This document shows positions 1-12,000 of a stretch of DNA of 64,000 nt, piece by piece. This stretch comes from Branchinecta lynchi (Eukaryota > Arthropoda > Branchiopoda > Anostraca > Branchinectidae). The notes under the pieces are model-generated. The model was not told where the DNA came from and made no database searches. It saw only the letters and a list, made by a program, of their open reading frames with translations. The stretch covers positions 1,870,001 through 1,934,000 of the forward strand of contig JAKZAP010000013.1 in NCBI GenBank assembly GCA_023053575.1, read 5' to 3'. Position 1 is the stretch's first letter. Each line of letters begins with the position of its first letter. Position numbers and translations under genes: made by a program.

Positions 1-142
1 ATTCAGGGTCATACATTGTGGAAATAAACATTCTTCAATTTGTTTCTTGAATCGGCTAAGTGATGGAGAGTTTGCTGTTTCTTTAAGCAGTTGATTCCAA
101 TGGGGAGACACGCTGTTTCTCAAACTCCACCCCCCAAAAGTA

Positions 143-540
143 GCGTTTTTGCAGATACCATGGTATCTGGTACCGCGGTCTAAAGTCGTTTTTGCTGTTA
201 CCGTGGTATCTAATACCACGGTCAAAAGGCGTTTTTGCAGTTATCGTGGTAGATGGCCAGTTATCGTGGCATCTGATATTCAGATACGACGGTCCGACGT
301 CATGGTAACTGATCGTGGTATCTGAAAAGTCATCTCACTTTTAACAAATTTTGCCAAATTAGTGGGAAAGAAGTTTGGCACTAAGTGATGCAACTGGATA
401 TCAGTCTCAAAAAAGTGAAATTTCGGCAATAGTCGTTTTTGCAAAACAGCCATGTATCAGATACCACGGTAACTGCAAAAACGACTAATTGCATACCAGT
501 TACCGTGGTATCAGATCCCATGGTATCTGAAAAACGCAAC
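143..540. mobile_element. Mariner-like MITE with TA flanks
   Basis: The ends are inverted: the left begins GCGTTTTTGCAGATACC and the right, read inward, begins GTTGCGTTTTTCAGATACC. TA lies directly outside both ends (141-142 and 541-542), as expected for Tc1/mariner insertion. Inside, the motif CCRTGGTATCWGAT recurs many times in both orientations, so most of the element can fold on itself. It has no coding capacity. The terminal motif GTTGCGTTTTTG is shared with the element at 50226-50672, so the two are probably relatives. Class assignment is inferred from the TA flanks only. Confidence 0.6.
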
Positions 541-739
541 TAATATCTGTTCTTTCGAAAAGCTGTTCCTTCAACTATCAATAAAGGAGAACTTGCTGCT
601 TCCCGTGGCAACCCTGGCGACGCTGCTCTTCCCTCAGTTCGCTGGCGGAGCCCAACCAAGCAATCTGATTGGCTCTGCATAAGACAAAGTAGAACCAGAG
701 TATATTCTCCTTATACAGCGCGCCTCAAGGAAAGAATAA

Positions 740-1250
740 TCTGTATACGCCGTATTACACCTATTTGAACAATGCTCAACACGGACTTGCAAACAAGACA
801 TCTAGGACGTGTGCTCTTGCAACCTGTAAAGTTTCACATGAATCAGATCACTTGTTCGAAAGTTATGCATGTTACAATGTTTCTGGGATCCATCTAGAAC
901 ATTTGTTTAACGAACTGTCAAGTTTCATCCAGATCGGGTAACTAGTTCGAAAGTTATGCATGCCACAAGATCCCGGATCCCCCCTTCTTCCACTGCCTCT
1001 GGATGGATGGGTCCACGAAATGACTATTTCTAAGTCAATCTGGCCAGGTTTTTAATAAAACCTGTCAAGCTTCATCGTCATAGCCCATCTGGAACTACCC
1101 TAACTCGCGTGCCATATGATTTTCGGTATCCGCATCCAACTTCCTCCACGATTGCCGGATGTCAAACTGGTTGTGTTCATAATAAAGCCTGTCAAGTTTC
1201 ACCTTCCTAGCCCGTCTGTAAATATCCACCATCACTGGAGCGACGTACAG
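740..1250 (-). repeat. Degraded copy of repeat family A
   Basis: This stretch carries diverged pieces of a family seen many times in the window: a 'guanine-rich line, AAGTTTCATCG, CTAGCACATCTGGAAGTACC' pattern read on the minus strand. Both CGAAAGTTATGCATG and TCTGGAACTACCCTAACTCG are present. No complete terminus is visible. It is non-coding. Confidence 0.55.
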
Positions 1251-1260
1251 ATATAATAAA

Positions 1261-1926
1261 ATCGATCAGTATACGATGAGCCGTAGGCAACAAGTGCCAA
1301 GAAGAGCCGCTAGAAAGTATCTCAGCTGACTTTCCCATTTAACACAAGCAAACAAGTTGAATGAAACTTACCTACCGTATGATACTAGTTCATCCATTCT
1401 CGTTCCCGAGCTTCTACACTTCACGAATCTATCCTATCTCCCGTAGGCTACTGGAATTACACTGATTATCACGCTTGCCACGATTGTTCTCTTTACGTGA
1501 CATATCAGGCTCCCGATAATTTTTTCCGAAAAGCTTATTGGTCGGAAGACCGGTTATGGTCGCTCTATTTGTCGTCTAAGGCGCTACATTTGTCGTCTAA
1601 GGCAAAGGACATGGGAAAAGGTAGAAAATGATGAAGCCTTGTATAATCTTTTAAAGTACTAATTAAACTACTAATTAACTACTAATTAAGTAGTCAACTA
1701 CACCACTACATTTTAGAAGAAACACTGAGGTCGTCCACTTAAGAAAGGCGAAAGCTTTATGGGGTGGTCACTGTTCACATATGTTTACTGTTTGCAATAA
1801 ATTATCTCTCTCTCTCACTCTATGTAGTGCGAGATTTCTTTTAAAAGCATTTTAGATCATATGTAAAGCTGTGTTTTGTCTAAGATAAACAAGACTAACT
1901 ACATAATGAACCTTCCCCTGAGGAGT
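1261..1926. other. Intergenic or intronic DNA without clear features
   Basis: There is no long ORF and no repeat shared with the rest of the window that I can place with confidence. A short CT run follows an AATAAA at about 1796, which could be a 3' end of an old retroelement or of a transcript. Exon 1 of the downstream gene could lie here but I cannot identify it. Confidence 0.4.
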
Positions 1927-2439
1927 TCAAACAAGACCATTTTCATTCTTACCTATCTCTTTGAGTGCTAACAGGGACTTTCCATCAGGACCGGTAGCCT
2001 TTAGGTTATCTCCCGAAAGGCTAAGCAGGCCATGGTATGGATTCAGTTCAGATCTGGTGAGGGTATTAGTGCTGTTCATATTCAAGTCAAGTTTTTTCCA
2101 ATTGTCATGTAGCCTTTCTGGTTGTAGGCCTAGCATCCAACTTGGTTCTTCAGCCTTTTCCTGAGTTAAGTGGCAATTAAAAGGCACTCTGTTCACACTA
2201 AAATTTAAACTGTCCGGTTTTCCAAATGTTCGTAGCCGCCATCTTGGTTCTTCAGCCTCTTCAAACGACTGAGTAGTAATTGTCTCGTGCCTTCCATGAT
2301 CAGGGGAAAAATATCCTCTGTGGCTTACACTTGGCTGATCAGTTTCAGAGTCTACTTCTCCAAATGCAGAATAAGAATCAGTAGATTGTGGTTCTTCGCA
2401 TTCTTCGTCCGAAGAGCTATCAAACGGACCCCGTGGCAT
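1927..2439 (-). CDS. Hypothetical acidic protein or 3' terminal exon
   Basis: The open frame runs 170 codons from an ATG (MPRGPFDSSSDEE) to a TGA. The frame stays open a few codons further upstream, to a GTG at 2460. Just upstream on the minus strand lies a pyrimidine-rich CTTTTTCAG, so this may be a last exon rather than a whole gene. The protein is acidic and serine-rich at the start. It has an internal imperfect repeat, EEPRWRLRTFG then EEPSWMLGLQP, with an earlier shorter EEP. No known domain is recognised. Codon use is even and the frame is free of the low-complexity character of neighbouring repeats, which is the main reason to keep it. It is transcribed away from the + strand gene. It could still be a chance ORF. 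Confidence 0.4.
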   Translation of the reverse strand: MPRGPFDSSSDEECEEPQSTDSYSAFGEVDSETDQPSVSHRGYFSPDHGRHETITTQSFEEAEEPRWRLRTFGKPDSLNFSVNRVPFNCHLTQEKAEEPSWMLGLQPERLHDNWKKLDLNMNSTNTLTRSELNPYHGLLSLSGDNLKATGPDGKSLLALKEIGKNENGLV

Positions 2440-2626
2440 TGAGAAAGGCAGGTTCTTCACAGTTCAATCTGAAAAAGTTTCAACAGTAAGCGAACCTTCG
2501 ATTTTGGGGAATATGGGATATTCAGGATGTTGCTGTGACACTTGGGCCAGACTATCCAGGTTAGGTCATGTTAGAATGTTGAGCTTTCCCAGAGAATTTT
2601 TTTGGTTACATCTACTTAGGCTTTTT

Positions 2627-3880
2627 GGGATCAGTAAACGTAAGTGGAGGGATACCTATGACATCCCAAAAGTTGTCCGTCTGTCTGTCCGTCTGTGCGT
2701 GCTATAACTCTCGAAGGGAATGAATTTTGATGAAACTTGGTGTGAGGACTCTTTGGGTCAAGAGATCAAGTTCGTAGATGGGCTCTGTAGTTCTACATTT
2801 AGGGGTGAGGAAGGGGGTTTAAATTAAGGGGCAAAAGAAATACTTTTAAACAGATAATGTGATAGTCAATTATGGGATAAGAAGACATGCTAAAAACGAT
2901 GGTGATAACCATTTTGTCATCGGACAAGTAGTTCGCTCGGAATTTGGCCCAAACCTGAAAGTTTGTTAAAAGTAAAAGTTTTATTTGAAGTTGATTAGAT
3001 GTTCGATTTAGGGGGAAGAAGACATGCTGAACACGATGGTGAAAACCATTTTCTCTCCAGACACGTAGTTCGTCCGGAATCCGGCAACACCGGACAGTTG
3101 GTTAAAAGTAAAAGTTTCATTTGAAGTTCATTAAATTTTGATTTAAGGGTAAGAAGACATGCTGAACACGATAGCGAAAACCATTTTCTAGCCGGACAAC
3201 TAATTCGCCCGGAATCCGACAAAACCGGAAAATTTGTTAAAAGCAAAACTTTCATCTGAAACTGATTAGACATTCGATTTAAGGATAGGGAAACATGCTG
3301 AATCCGAATATGAAAAATTATTTTCTCGGCGGACAAGTAGATTGCCCGGAATCCAACCAATACTGGAAAATTTGTCATAAGAAAAAGTTTTATATGAATT
3401 TCATTAGGTGTTCGTTTCACGGGTATGAAGACATGCTGAATTCGTCTACGACAATCATTTCCTACCTGAACATAGTTCGCTACGAATCTGGCTGAAATCG
3501 GAAAATTTGTTAAAAGTTGAAGTTTTATCTGAAGTTAATTAGAGGTTCGGTTCAGGGGTAAGGAGATACACTGAATCCGTTTTTCAACTTCAATTTTCGC
3601 AAGAAAAGTACCTTGCCCGGAATCCGGATGAAACAGGAAATTTGGCAGAAGTAAGGCAGGAACTTTCGGCAAAGTAGATATGACACAGGCTATAGGGGTA
3701 AACACACATGGTGAATCCATATTGAACTTGGTCTTCTCAGATTATTACCATTTGCCTTAATCTGTTTTAAGTTTATGAGAAAAGTGCTCAAACAGTATGG
3801 CGAAGACTGGATCTCTATAAGACCCGATTGCCTGGATCAAATATTAAATTTTTGGGATCCCATCAGAATCTTTGGTCTTG
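2627..3880 (+). mobile_element. GGGATC-ended tandem-repeat element, copy 1 (HINE/pearl-like)
   Basis: It begins GGGATCAGTAAACGTAAG (GGGATCCC in better copies) and ends GGGATCCCATCAGAATC followed by TTTGGTCTTG. Near the left end is a GTCCGTCTGT tetranucleotide run. The body is made of units about 137 bp long, each starting near GAAGACATGCTGAA and containing CCGGAATCCGG. There is no coding capacity; short ORFs here are products of the repeat. The layout (terminal motif, tetranucleotide run, tandem core units, 3' end) resembles pearl/Helentron-associated elements, an inference from architecture alone. Confidence 0.7.
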
Positions 3881-4069
3881 TTAAGTGATGGCAATCAGCT
3901 AAAAAGGCTGCCCACCAAAGAACATACATGTAGGAGTTTTCTGTGATGGTAGCTACAAAACAGCAGACGTCAGAAACCTCAAAACTTGCTGATTGTCAAT
4001 ATGGTTACTTAGAAATAAAAGCTAACTCCTGATATCCCCTATCTCCTCCCAGAGGCGTTACTAGCCAAA

Positions 4070-5400
4070 ATGTTAGGGGGGGAGGGGAAGGTATTTACCA
4101 ACTGGTTGGTTATTTTTACCGACTGTTTTTGCAGAGAAAATGACCATTTTTCAGAGAAAAAATACAGATTTGACGAAAAATCTACTGATTTTCAGAAAAA
4201 ACTGCTGTTTTTACAGAAAAATCTACTAATTTTACGAAAATCAGACTGTTTTTAAGAAAAATCATTTGTTTTGTGCTGACTCGGTTATTTCTTACAGACT
4301 GGATGGCAACTTTGGGTGGGGGGGCTCCCCCCCATATATGATGACCCTGTCTCCTCCTGTCCCCCATAAAGTTCAACTCAAATGGGATTACCTCGTTTCA
4401 ATTCAATAATTTTATTACGGTGACAAAGACCATAATTAAGCACTAATAATTAAATAACAACAAATAAAGGAAAAAGAACAATCACACGTTTAACCATTCT
4501 CGATGGGTTCATACAGTTTCAACCAAACTGGAAGTGACAGATGCAGCAATGTAGAACGAAGAGCTAATATCAACGGGTTTTCAGAAGCTAAAAGCCGTTT
4601 GTAACTTAGGTGTAGCCTATTCTGGGTCCCCCTACTTTCACCCCTCCCCACACTGACGGTTGGATCCAGAAAAGAAGGTTTTGTTGAGTATCAGGTCTGG
4701 TCTTTTATATGCATACCAAGTTTCAAGGTCCTAGCTTATATGGAATTACTGCACTGCAACTAGCAAAAGTGAGACACAGGGGCACAAAACTGATGATGAG
4801 ATGGCATGATGGTTACATATCAGGCTCTCTGGCACTTGAGTCAAAGGCTGCAAGTGCCATACAATCCTTGACCCTATACTTGTTGACATACTATAAATTA
4901 AATTTGTTAAAGGGGGGGGGAAGGGGCTCTGGAACTCCAGCAATCAAGGCGGTTTCAAGCATTAAGGGAATTCAAGCGTTTGTCAATGTCTAGAAAATCT
5001 TTCATAAAACTGTGCTTCTGGCCAGAACTAATAAAAAGTTTAATCCTACTATCCTAGCTTGCCTGGAACTATACAAACTAGTAGAAGTCCGACAGAGGCA
5101 AGGATTGACCGGCAGTAGGCAAAAATCTCTATTTAGTAATTTGTTTACATGGCTTATGGAGCCAACTCAGAATGTTTGGCAGGGGCATCATGTCTGCTGG
5201 GGGAAGGGGCGGATGCCCCCTCCACCGATGTTGTTGGCCAGTTGGTATACAAATAACGAGCCGGCAAATAGAAACAGTTTTTTTTTGAAACTGCTGATTT
5301 TTCTTAAAAACAGTCAGTTTTGAATAAAAAACAGTAGATTTTTTCTTAAAAACAATTTTATTTTCTGAAAATCAGTCGGACAGCAAAAACAGAAAAGATT
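4070..5400. repeat. A-rich minisatellite pieces and a family A end fragment
   Basis: At 4080-4260 and again at 5270-5400 short units of the type TTTTCAGAAAAAnCTGCTG repeat, next to GGGGG-rich flanks (GGGGGCTCCCCCC at about 4320, GGATGCCCCC at about 5213). The two pieces look like related elements. Between them, at 4828-4860, is GGCACTTGAG...GCAAGTGCC, the hairpin that ends family A elements elsewhere. No gene is visible. The ORFs in this region are repeat-derived. Confidence 0.45.
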
Positions 5401-5629
5401 GAGGCTTAACAAACAGAGAATTTGAAGTGCCAAAGATTTGGTGCCAGAACTTGCTACTGACTTTTGTTTGGTGGACTAGTCATGACATCTGAAAATTTTC
5501 AACTTCCTATGCTAGGTTCAGTGGACCCAGAACAGAAACAACAGGGATGGTTTGAAACAGGTCTGAAGAACTTAAGACAGTCTAATTATATGTTTAGTTA
5601 GAAGTTGCTTTTAAGTTGACAGTCCTATG

Positions 5630-6208
5630 CAGTCTAGTACACTAGCCCTTTTTCAGTCACGGTGCTCAAACGTCTAGCACCATGCGTGAGTGCTAGACGT
5701 TTGAGCACTGTTCTTTGAAATTCATGCATGGTGCATGGATTTTAGCATGCAGTGCACACATGAAAAAGGACAATTTCTATTGTTACACTGAATACCGGCT
5801 CAATAGGACTGTAATACTACCATCAATTTGAGAAAGCAAAGACAATCCTTTAGGTATTTTTCTAAACATATACAAAGCGGCATGGCGAGCTGATGATCGA
5901 AATGAAAACAACAATGCCAGAGCACTCTATCTTTTCCTATGCGAGCGCCGGGAGAGCCAATATCCCGCAAGGCTGCTAAGCAGCGCGATAGCTGATGGCT
6001 GTGTAAACAGGTAACGGGGTAGTTCACTTGATGATCAATTAGTCTTTTCTGCTGTGGCGCTTCTATAGGAAAAATATAGAGTGCTCTGGCTTTGTTATTT
6101 TCATCTCGATCATCAGCTCTCTGAGCACTGTGCTCAAAGGTCTAGCACTCAGGCATGGTGCTAGAAGTTTGAGCACCGTGACTGAAAAAAGGCTAGTGTA
6201 CTAGATCG
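5630..6208. mobile_element. hAT-like MITE with 8-bp target duplication
   Basis: GTCCTATG occurs at 5622-5629 and again at 6209-6216, exactly outside the element, an 8-bp target duplication typical of hAT transposons. The ends are long inverted repeats: CTAGTACACTAGCC on the left is matched by GGCTAGTGTACTAG on the right, and the match continues about 80 bp with a few changes. A second inner pair (GATGATCGAAATGAAAAC, 5890 region, and its complement near 6100) makes nearly the whole element self-complementary. It has no ORF. It lies about 190 bp upstream of a GTF3C3 exon, inside its presumed first visible intron. Confidence 0.8.
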
Positions 6209-6394
6209 GTCCTATGACACCTATCTATGCGGAACTTCTTTAAGGATACTAATTCGAGCATACTTTAAAAAGTTTAAATTTCGCGCTTACTTGAGCGATG
6301 TGCATACAGATAACATCCACTAGCCTGCAGAAAAATTTGCTGGCCAGCAAAAAATTCAAAACTTCTTGACACATGTTTTTACTTTTCTGTTCAG

Positions 6395-6630
6395 GTGTCA
6401 AGGAGAAGATAGACAGCTAAAGGTTGAGACTGTAGAAAGAGAGATGGATGTCGATGACTATCATATTTTAAACTTGGACCAGCAAGTACCTTCATCTTTT
6501 CAAAGTCCTTCTGCACCACAGCTTGCATTTCAAGACCTGGACTTTGATGAAGGAGAACCTGAAGACTTTAAATTTGATGCCCCATTAGTCGATGATGCAG
6601 AATTTGACGATGAATCTCCAGGAAAAGATG
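6395..6630 (+). CDS. GTF3C3: GTF3C3 exon, acidic N-terminal region
   Basis: This is the first visible exon of the TFIIIC TPR subunit, which binds TFIIIB and helps recruit RNA polymerase III to tRNA and 5S promoters in the nucleus. The acceptor TTCTGTTCAG ends at 6394 and the donor G|GTAGGT starts at 6631. The exon begins with the third base of a codon and ends after the first base of one; the next exon (26369) restores frame with a GAG codon. The peptide is strongly acidic (DLDFDEGEPEDFKFD, then DDAEFDDESPGKD), like the acidic N-terminus of known GTF3C3 proteins, so assignment rests on joining to downstream exons rather than on similarity here. The upstream exon with the start codon was not found. 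The following intron is 19.7 kb. Confidence 0.7.
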
Positions 6631-7076
6631 GTAGGTAATGGCAGTCCTTTACAAACTCCTGGTCTTATTTAAGTCTAGGCGGAATTTCATACAAGGGCAA
6701 TGTGACAACTATTTATTTTAGCAAAGGTAAAACATTGAAATTTAAATTCGGGATTTGGAATTTGAACATGTTAATCAAACCGTTCAAATCAGACCAGGCC
6801 CAAGCTGACTGCAAGAATCCAGGCCCAGGCCCAATCTGACACCATGTCTTTTTAGGTGATATGCACCAGATTCTCTTTCCATTGAGCTTTATCTTCCCTA
6901 GGCTTAAGGTTGTTGTTCAAATTTCGCTCATCAGCAATTGCACTAACAGAAAAGTATTTGATTGTAGCGGTAGTGCAAGAATGACAATTTCTACTAAAAA
7001 TTGTATGTTGGCTCCAAACCGTGTAAACAAAGTGTCAAATAGCGTTCCAGCTGCCTGTCGGTTCGTCATTCTGTCC
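6631..7076. other. Intron DNA without clear features
   Basis: Start of the 19.7-kb intron. A short CCAGGCCCA repeat lies near 6800-6830. No coding signal or recognised element end is visible. Confidence 0.5.
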
Positions 7077-7384
7077 AGCTTTTGCTAGTTCAGACACTTC
7101 CGGACAAGCTAGTACGTGAAACTTGTCATTCCTTTTGGAGGGTAGGGTAGTTTCACAAAACGTTGGCAAACTCTTGAAAATCTCGATTGCTGGAGGATTC
7201 CAAATTTTCTATAAATCCGCTCGATTATTGGAGATTCCCCAGTTGAAAAAATTTTGCAGTCTTCGGCTAAAGCGCCACATAGCGACCATGTCTCTCCGTC
7301 GGTTCGTCTATCCTTGTCTCTAATTTGGCTAGTCCCAGCGTTTCGGCATAAGCTAGGACTATGATGGACTATAAAGGACCCGAC
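7077..7384 (+). repeat. Outer family A copy, left part
   Basis: A diverged family A sequence (GCATAAGCTAGGACTATGATGG, then AAAGGACCCGAC) is cut at 7384 by the hAT-like element and continues at 15687 with GACCCGACTGATACGCAATG. Read across the insertion, the order matches other family A copies, which have AGGGACCCGACCAAACTGAC at this place. Confidence 0.65.
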
Positions 7385-7719
7385 CAGGGGTGGGAGTGAG
7401 ACCTATATATCCTATATTTTAGAACTTGTCCTATAATATACTATATTGAGTCCAACACCCTATATTCTCTTATATTTCAGCTTTTGCTGTTTTTTTTTCA
7501 TAAATTCCGAAGTTGATTCTGCCAAAACTGGGCAAAAGTCGAAGTAATTAATATTTCTGCAAAAATATTTTTCTATTTCGTCTGTATAGGCCTATTTCCC
7601 TTATGAATTTTTGTTTCCATCAGTTAAACCAATGCTGTCTAAAACAGTCTATTTTGTATTGGATCTCTGTTCATGGATAAAACTTACCCATCAAAGTCTC
7701 TCGTCTTGGATGCTATATT

Positions 7720-8796
7720 TTTTAGGGCAAGTGCCATATAGCGATCGCAATTTCTGTCTGTCCGTCGGTTGGTCTGTCCAGCTTTTTATAGTTTGGGCAC
7801 TTCTACATAAGCTAGGACGATGAAACTTGACAGGCATATTAAGGACCCCAAATGATTAAGTTGAAAATAGTCACTTCCCTGATCCGAGCATCGTGGGGGG
7901 AGTGGCGGCAGGGGGAATCCAGAATATAGAGGAATTTATAACTTTTGAATGCGTGATTGGGTCTTAATGAAACTTGATATTTGGAAGGACCCTCATGTCT
8001 CAGACGACCCAGTTTAAATCCGAACCGGATCCCGTGACTTTAGGGGAGCTGGAGGGGAGAAACCGGAAATCTTGGGAAACATTTAGAGTGGAGGGATCGG
8101 GATGAAACTTGGTAGGAAGAACAAGCACAAGAGACACATCGTTGACATAACCGGACCAGATTCGGGTACTGTGGGGGTTCGGGGGGGGGGGGGGGGGGTC
8201 CGGAATTTCGGTGATCCTGCGAGTTCGGTACTTCGGATGTGCTAGGACAATGGAACTTGGAAGACATGTCATGGACCCAAACAGATTGACCTGATAATAA
8301 TCGTTTCCTGGATCCAACCACCGTGGGGGGAGTGGAGGGATGGGAGCCCGGAATTTGGTGGATGCATACCTTCTGAACAGGTGATCGGAATTGAACGAAA
8401 CTTAGCAAGTGAAAAGAGCTATCGTCTCAGATGTACCATGTCAAGTCGTGGTCGAATCAGATACTTGTGGGGGGGGGGGGGAGAGGATTGAAGGGGGGAC
8501 GGGAAATCTCATGAAAGGGATTGGGACGTAACTTCTTGAGAAGAACAAGCATTAGCCTTAGATACGTAATTGACAGAACCGGACCGTAACGGGGCTCTGT
8601 GGGTTGAGTTGGAGGCTGTTTCCCGGAATTCTGGGGACCAGTTAGGATAGTTCCAGCTATTCTAAGAACGATGAAACTTTGCAGGCCTATTAATGACTTA
8701 AGGACACCACATAATGCCCTAGGAAAACTTGTGTTCCTGGATCCGACCATCTTTGGAGAGTTGAGGGAAGGGGAATCCGGAAATTACTTGCTTCCG
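7720..8796 (+). repeat. Inner family A copy, left part
   Basis: It begins near GCAAGTGCCATATAGCGATCG, followed by GTC/GTCG-rich spacer, then units with GCTAGGACGATGAAACTTG, TCCGACCATC, long G runs and GGGGGAATCC. It is interrupted at 8796 by the LINE and resumes at 14667. The predicted ORFs here are repeat-derived and non-coding. Confidence 0.75.
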
Positions 8797-9052
8797 TAAG
8801 TCATCATCATCCAAATCATCAAGCCATTGGGAGCAACGTCATCGTCGTTCCCTTTCGGCCTCTCTTCTTGGCTCGGTGGCCTGTGTCGTCTGCACGTTTT
8901 TTCTTCTTCGTTGGGCATATCTCTGCTTGGGTGAGACGGGATCTAGCTGGCTTCTCTCTCCTGTAGGATCTTGATTATCTGGTGGAAAAGTTCTTTCTCC
9001 TCCAACTTCCGAAGTGGTGCTAGGTTGATAGCGCTTAAAGACGGTTGTATCC

Positions 9053-12000
9053 TTAGTCTCCGGACGTGGCTCTCAATTTGGCTGTTTGGTTGTCTCCTTT
9101 GCAGTCGAATAGAACATGTTGCACATCTTCTTCCACCTGATGGCATGTTCTGCAGTGTGGAGTGTTGTGGAGTCCCCATTCAAACAGCGTTTTGTTTAGA
9201 AGGAGAGTCTCAGTCTTAAGCCTGTAGTAAGTGACGCACTGATGACGTGTTTTAAAGGGTGACGGGTGTAACTGCATTTTCTTCGCGGAGATACGGTTTC
9301 GCATGATGTCTCTCATCGTTTGCAGTTGGGATTGAGCTGGGTTGTCCGCTGCTTTACTAGCCAAGGCGTCCGCTTCTTCATTGTGATGGATTCCCTTGTG
9401 GCTCGGGATATGTTGAAACTTGCAGCTGATGTTTTGACCTTCGAGAAGTTGAAGGAGATTTCTGATGTTCTTGAGGTCTGTGTCTTCACTTGCCGAGTTT
9501 ATTTTGTGTAGTAGTTGTAGTGCTGATCGGGAGTCCGACAGGATCACCACTTCTCTCGACTCCGGAGGCATTTGGGTAACCACTTCCAGTGATTTTTCGA
9601 TTGCCGCTAACTCAGCTGTGAGGATGGATGTGCCTTCAGGGAGGCGAATGGCAATATTCAACTTGTACTCGGGAATGCAGGCTGCCGCCCCTGCCTTCTT
9701 GCCTTTCACTGAGCCATCTGTGTATATTTGTAGGTGGTTGGCGAAACGGGTCGACATTTCGTACTTGAAAATTTGGTTTACTGTATCCGTGAAATAGTGG
9801 GATTTGTCCAACGGGATCAGCTGGTCTTGCACTATAGGTTGGGCCATTGTCCATGGATGAGATTCTGAAAATGGATGTGCTTCTGCTTTCGTTGCCTTCC
9901 ACCCAGGGACTTCCGTGACGAATTTTGACCATGATGATTTTGTGGTGCTCTGTAGGCCCGTATTGCCGAATGTCTTTTCGTATACCGCGTGTTTTAGACC
10001 ATAGCACTGGATTTTCGTGAAGTACTTTATGCGTAGCATTTTCCCTCGTTCACTTAGGGTGGGCAGCCCAGCAATTTCGCGAAGCTTCTGGACGGGGGTA
10101 TGTTTGTGGAGCCCCAGGGCGATCCTAATTGCCATGTTTTGGACTGTTTCTAGTGTCTTCATGTGGGATTCCGGTCCGGCTTCAATAAGTTGGAGGGCAT
10201 ATTCGATTTTTCCTCTCACATATGTTTTGTAGAAGTCCAAAAGTGTCTTTGGCGCCGAGCCCCACCTGGTTCCGGCCAGTCGTTTCATCATCTGAATCCT
10301 GTTTACTGCCGCTGTCCTTATATTGTGTACCTGCCTCTGTAGGGTGAACCTTTTCTCCAGGGTTACTCCGAGTAGAGTTACTTCGTCTTCATACGCTAAT
10401 CGGCTGCCATCTATCTCTAGTTCGGGGAGGGTCTGAAACTTCCTACTATGAAAAACTATGGCCTTTGATTTCCCCGCTGAAATCGGGAGGCCAAAAGCTT
10501 TGGAGAACTGGTTGACGTCATCGACTGATTGTTGGACTGCTTTACGTAGTTCTTTTGGGTCCTTCCCTCTTTCCCAAATCAGGAGGTCGTCCGCAAACTC
10601 CCCTTGATTAGTTTGACTTCTTCTCATTTGGAGTTCGCTGATGTACAATATGAACAAAAGGGGGCTTAGGATGGATCCCTGCGGGAGTCCTTCGTGGATT
10701 TGCTTCTGGACTGATTTCGCTTGGTTGATTTTTACTTCGATGGTTCTTTCTTCAAGGAAGTCCATTGTGAATTTGATGAGTCCTTCTGGGAAGTCTTTGG
10801 ATTTCAGTGTTTCTTGGAGCTTTTCTCGTCTCACGTTCCCGTACGCATCTTCGTAGTCGAAAAGCACAGCTATGAGATACTCCCCTTCCTTTAGGGCTAT
10901 CTTCACATCCTGCTCCAGTCTTGTCAGATTATCCATGGTACTGTGTCTTTTCCTAAAACCCGTTTGGGATTTTGGGATGATGTCCTTCGTTTCTGCAAAC
11001 CATTCGACTCTCCTGTACACCATTCTTTCCAGAATTTTCCCTAAAGTTGGTAATATTGATATGGGTCTGTATGATTTCACTTCTTCTTGTGGTTTTCCTG
11101 GTTTTGGGATAGGGTGAATGACTGCTCTTTTCCAGATTTTTGGAAACTTGTGTTGTTTCCATGCTGCTTTGTAGATTTCCAAGCAGGTTTCGCTTAAATG
11201 TTTCACTCGATTCAGCCACCCATCTTATGCTTATTTCGTCAAAGCCTGGCGCGGAGTTTTGGTTGGATTTCGTTATAGCGTCCTCCAATTCACCCATCGT
11301 GAAGGGAAGCATTAGCGTGGTTTTATGTGCTGACTTAGTGGGTAGAGTGCATACAAATGGATTGGTTCTCTCTGATGGGATTCTTGGTTTCTGGTAGAGG
11401 TCGGCAAATATCTCTGCCTTATCCTGGTCCTTCTCCACTGGGGACCCCCGAACTGATATGCTGAATGTTCTGTCATCTGAAGCAGCGTTTCTCCCTTCTA
11501 ATTTGCTGATGAAACGATGAATTTTGGAAGGGGCAGTGTTGTAGTTCATCTGACTTGCGAAGTTATCCCATGAATTCTTCTTGGCTAGGTTGCATTCTTT
11601 CTTCACTTTGGCTTCTGCTCTCCTCAGTTCCACTGCTGTCTGCTGGCTAGGATTTTGCTGGAAGCGCTTGCGACAGGTTTTCTTTTCCTGAACTGCCTTA
11701 GCGCAGCTTTCCGTCCACCAGACTTTTGGGGTTTGAGCTGGGGGCCTGAGTTTTTGGTTTGAAGTCTTTGGTATGGTCCGTTCGGCTGCCATCATAAGGA
11801 TGTTTGTTATTTGTTCTGCTTTCTCATCCACACTACGCTTTGCCTGCACTACGGTGTAGTCTGCTGCTTCTAATTCTTGTTTGAAGGCTTTCCAGTCGGC
11901 CTTTCTGCTGTTAAAGCGATAAGTAGGTGGGACTTTCTCTATCGGCAGATTAGAGATCGTTGTAAGGATTCCTATGTGGTCTGTCTGTAACTCCTTGACT

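Noticed and set aside
8000..8750. Overlapping minus-strand ORFs of 97-122 codons
   Set aside because: They lie in family A repeat units with G/C runs; proline-rich readings come from the C runs and recur wherever the repeat does.
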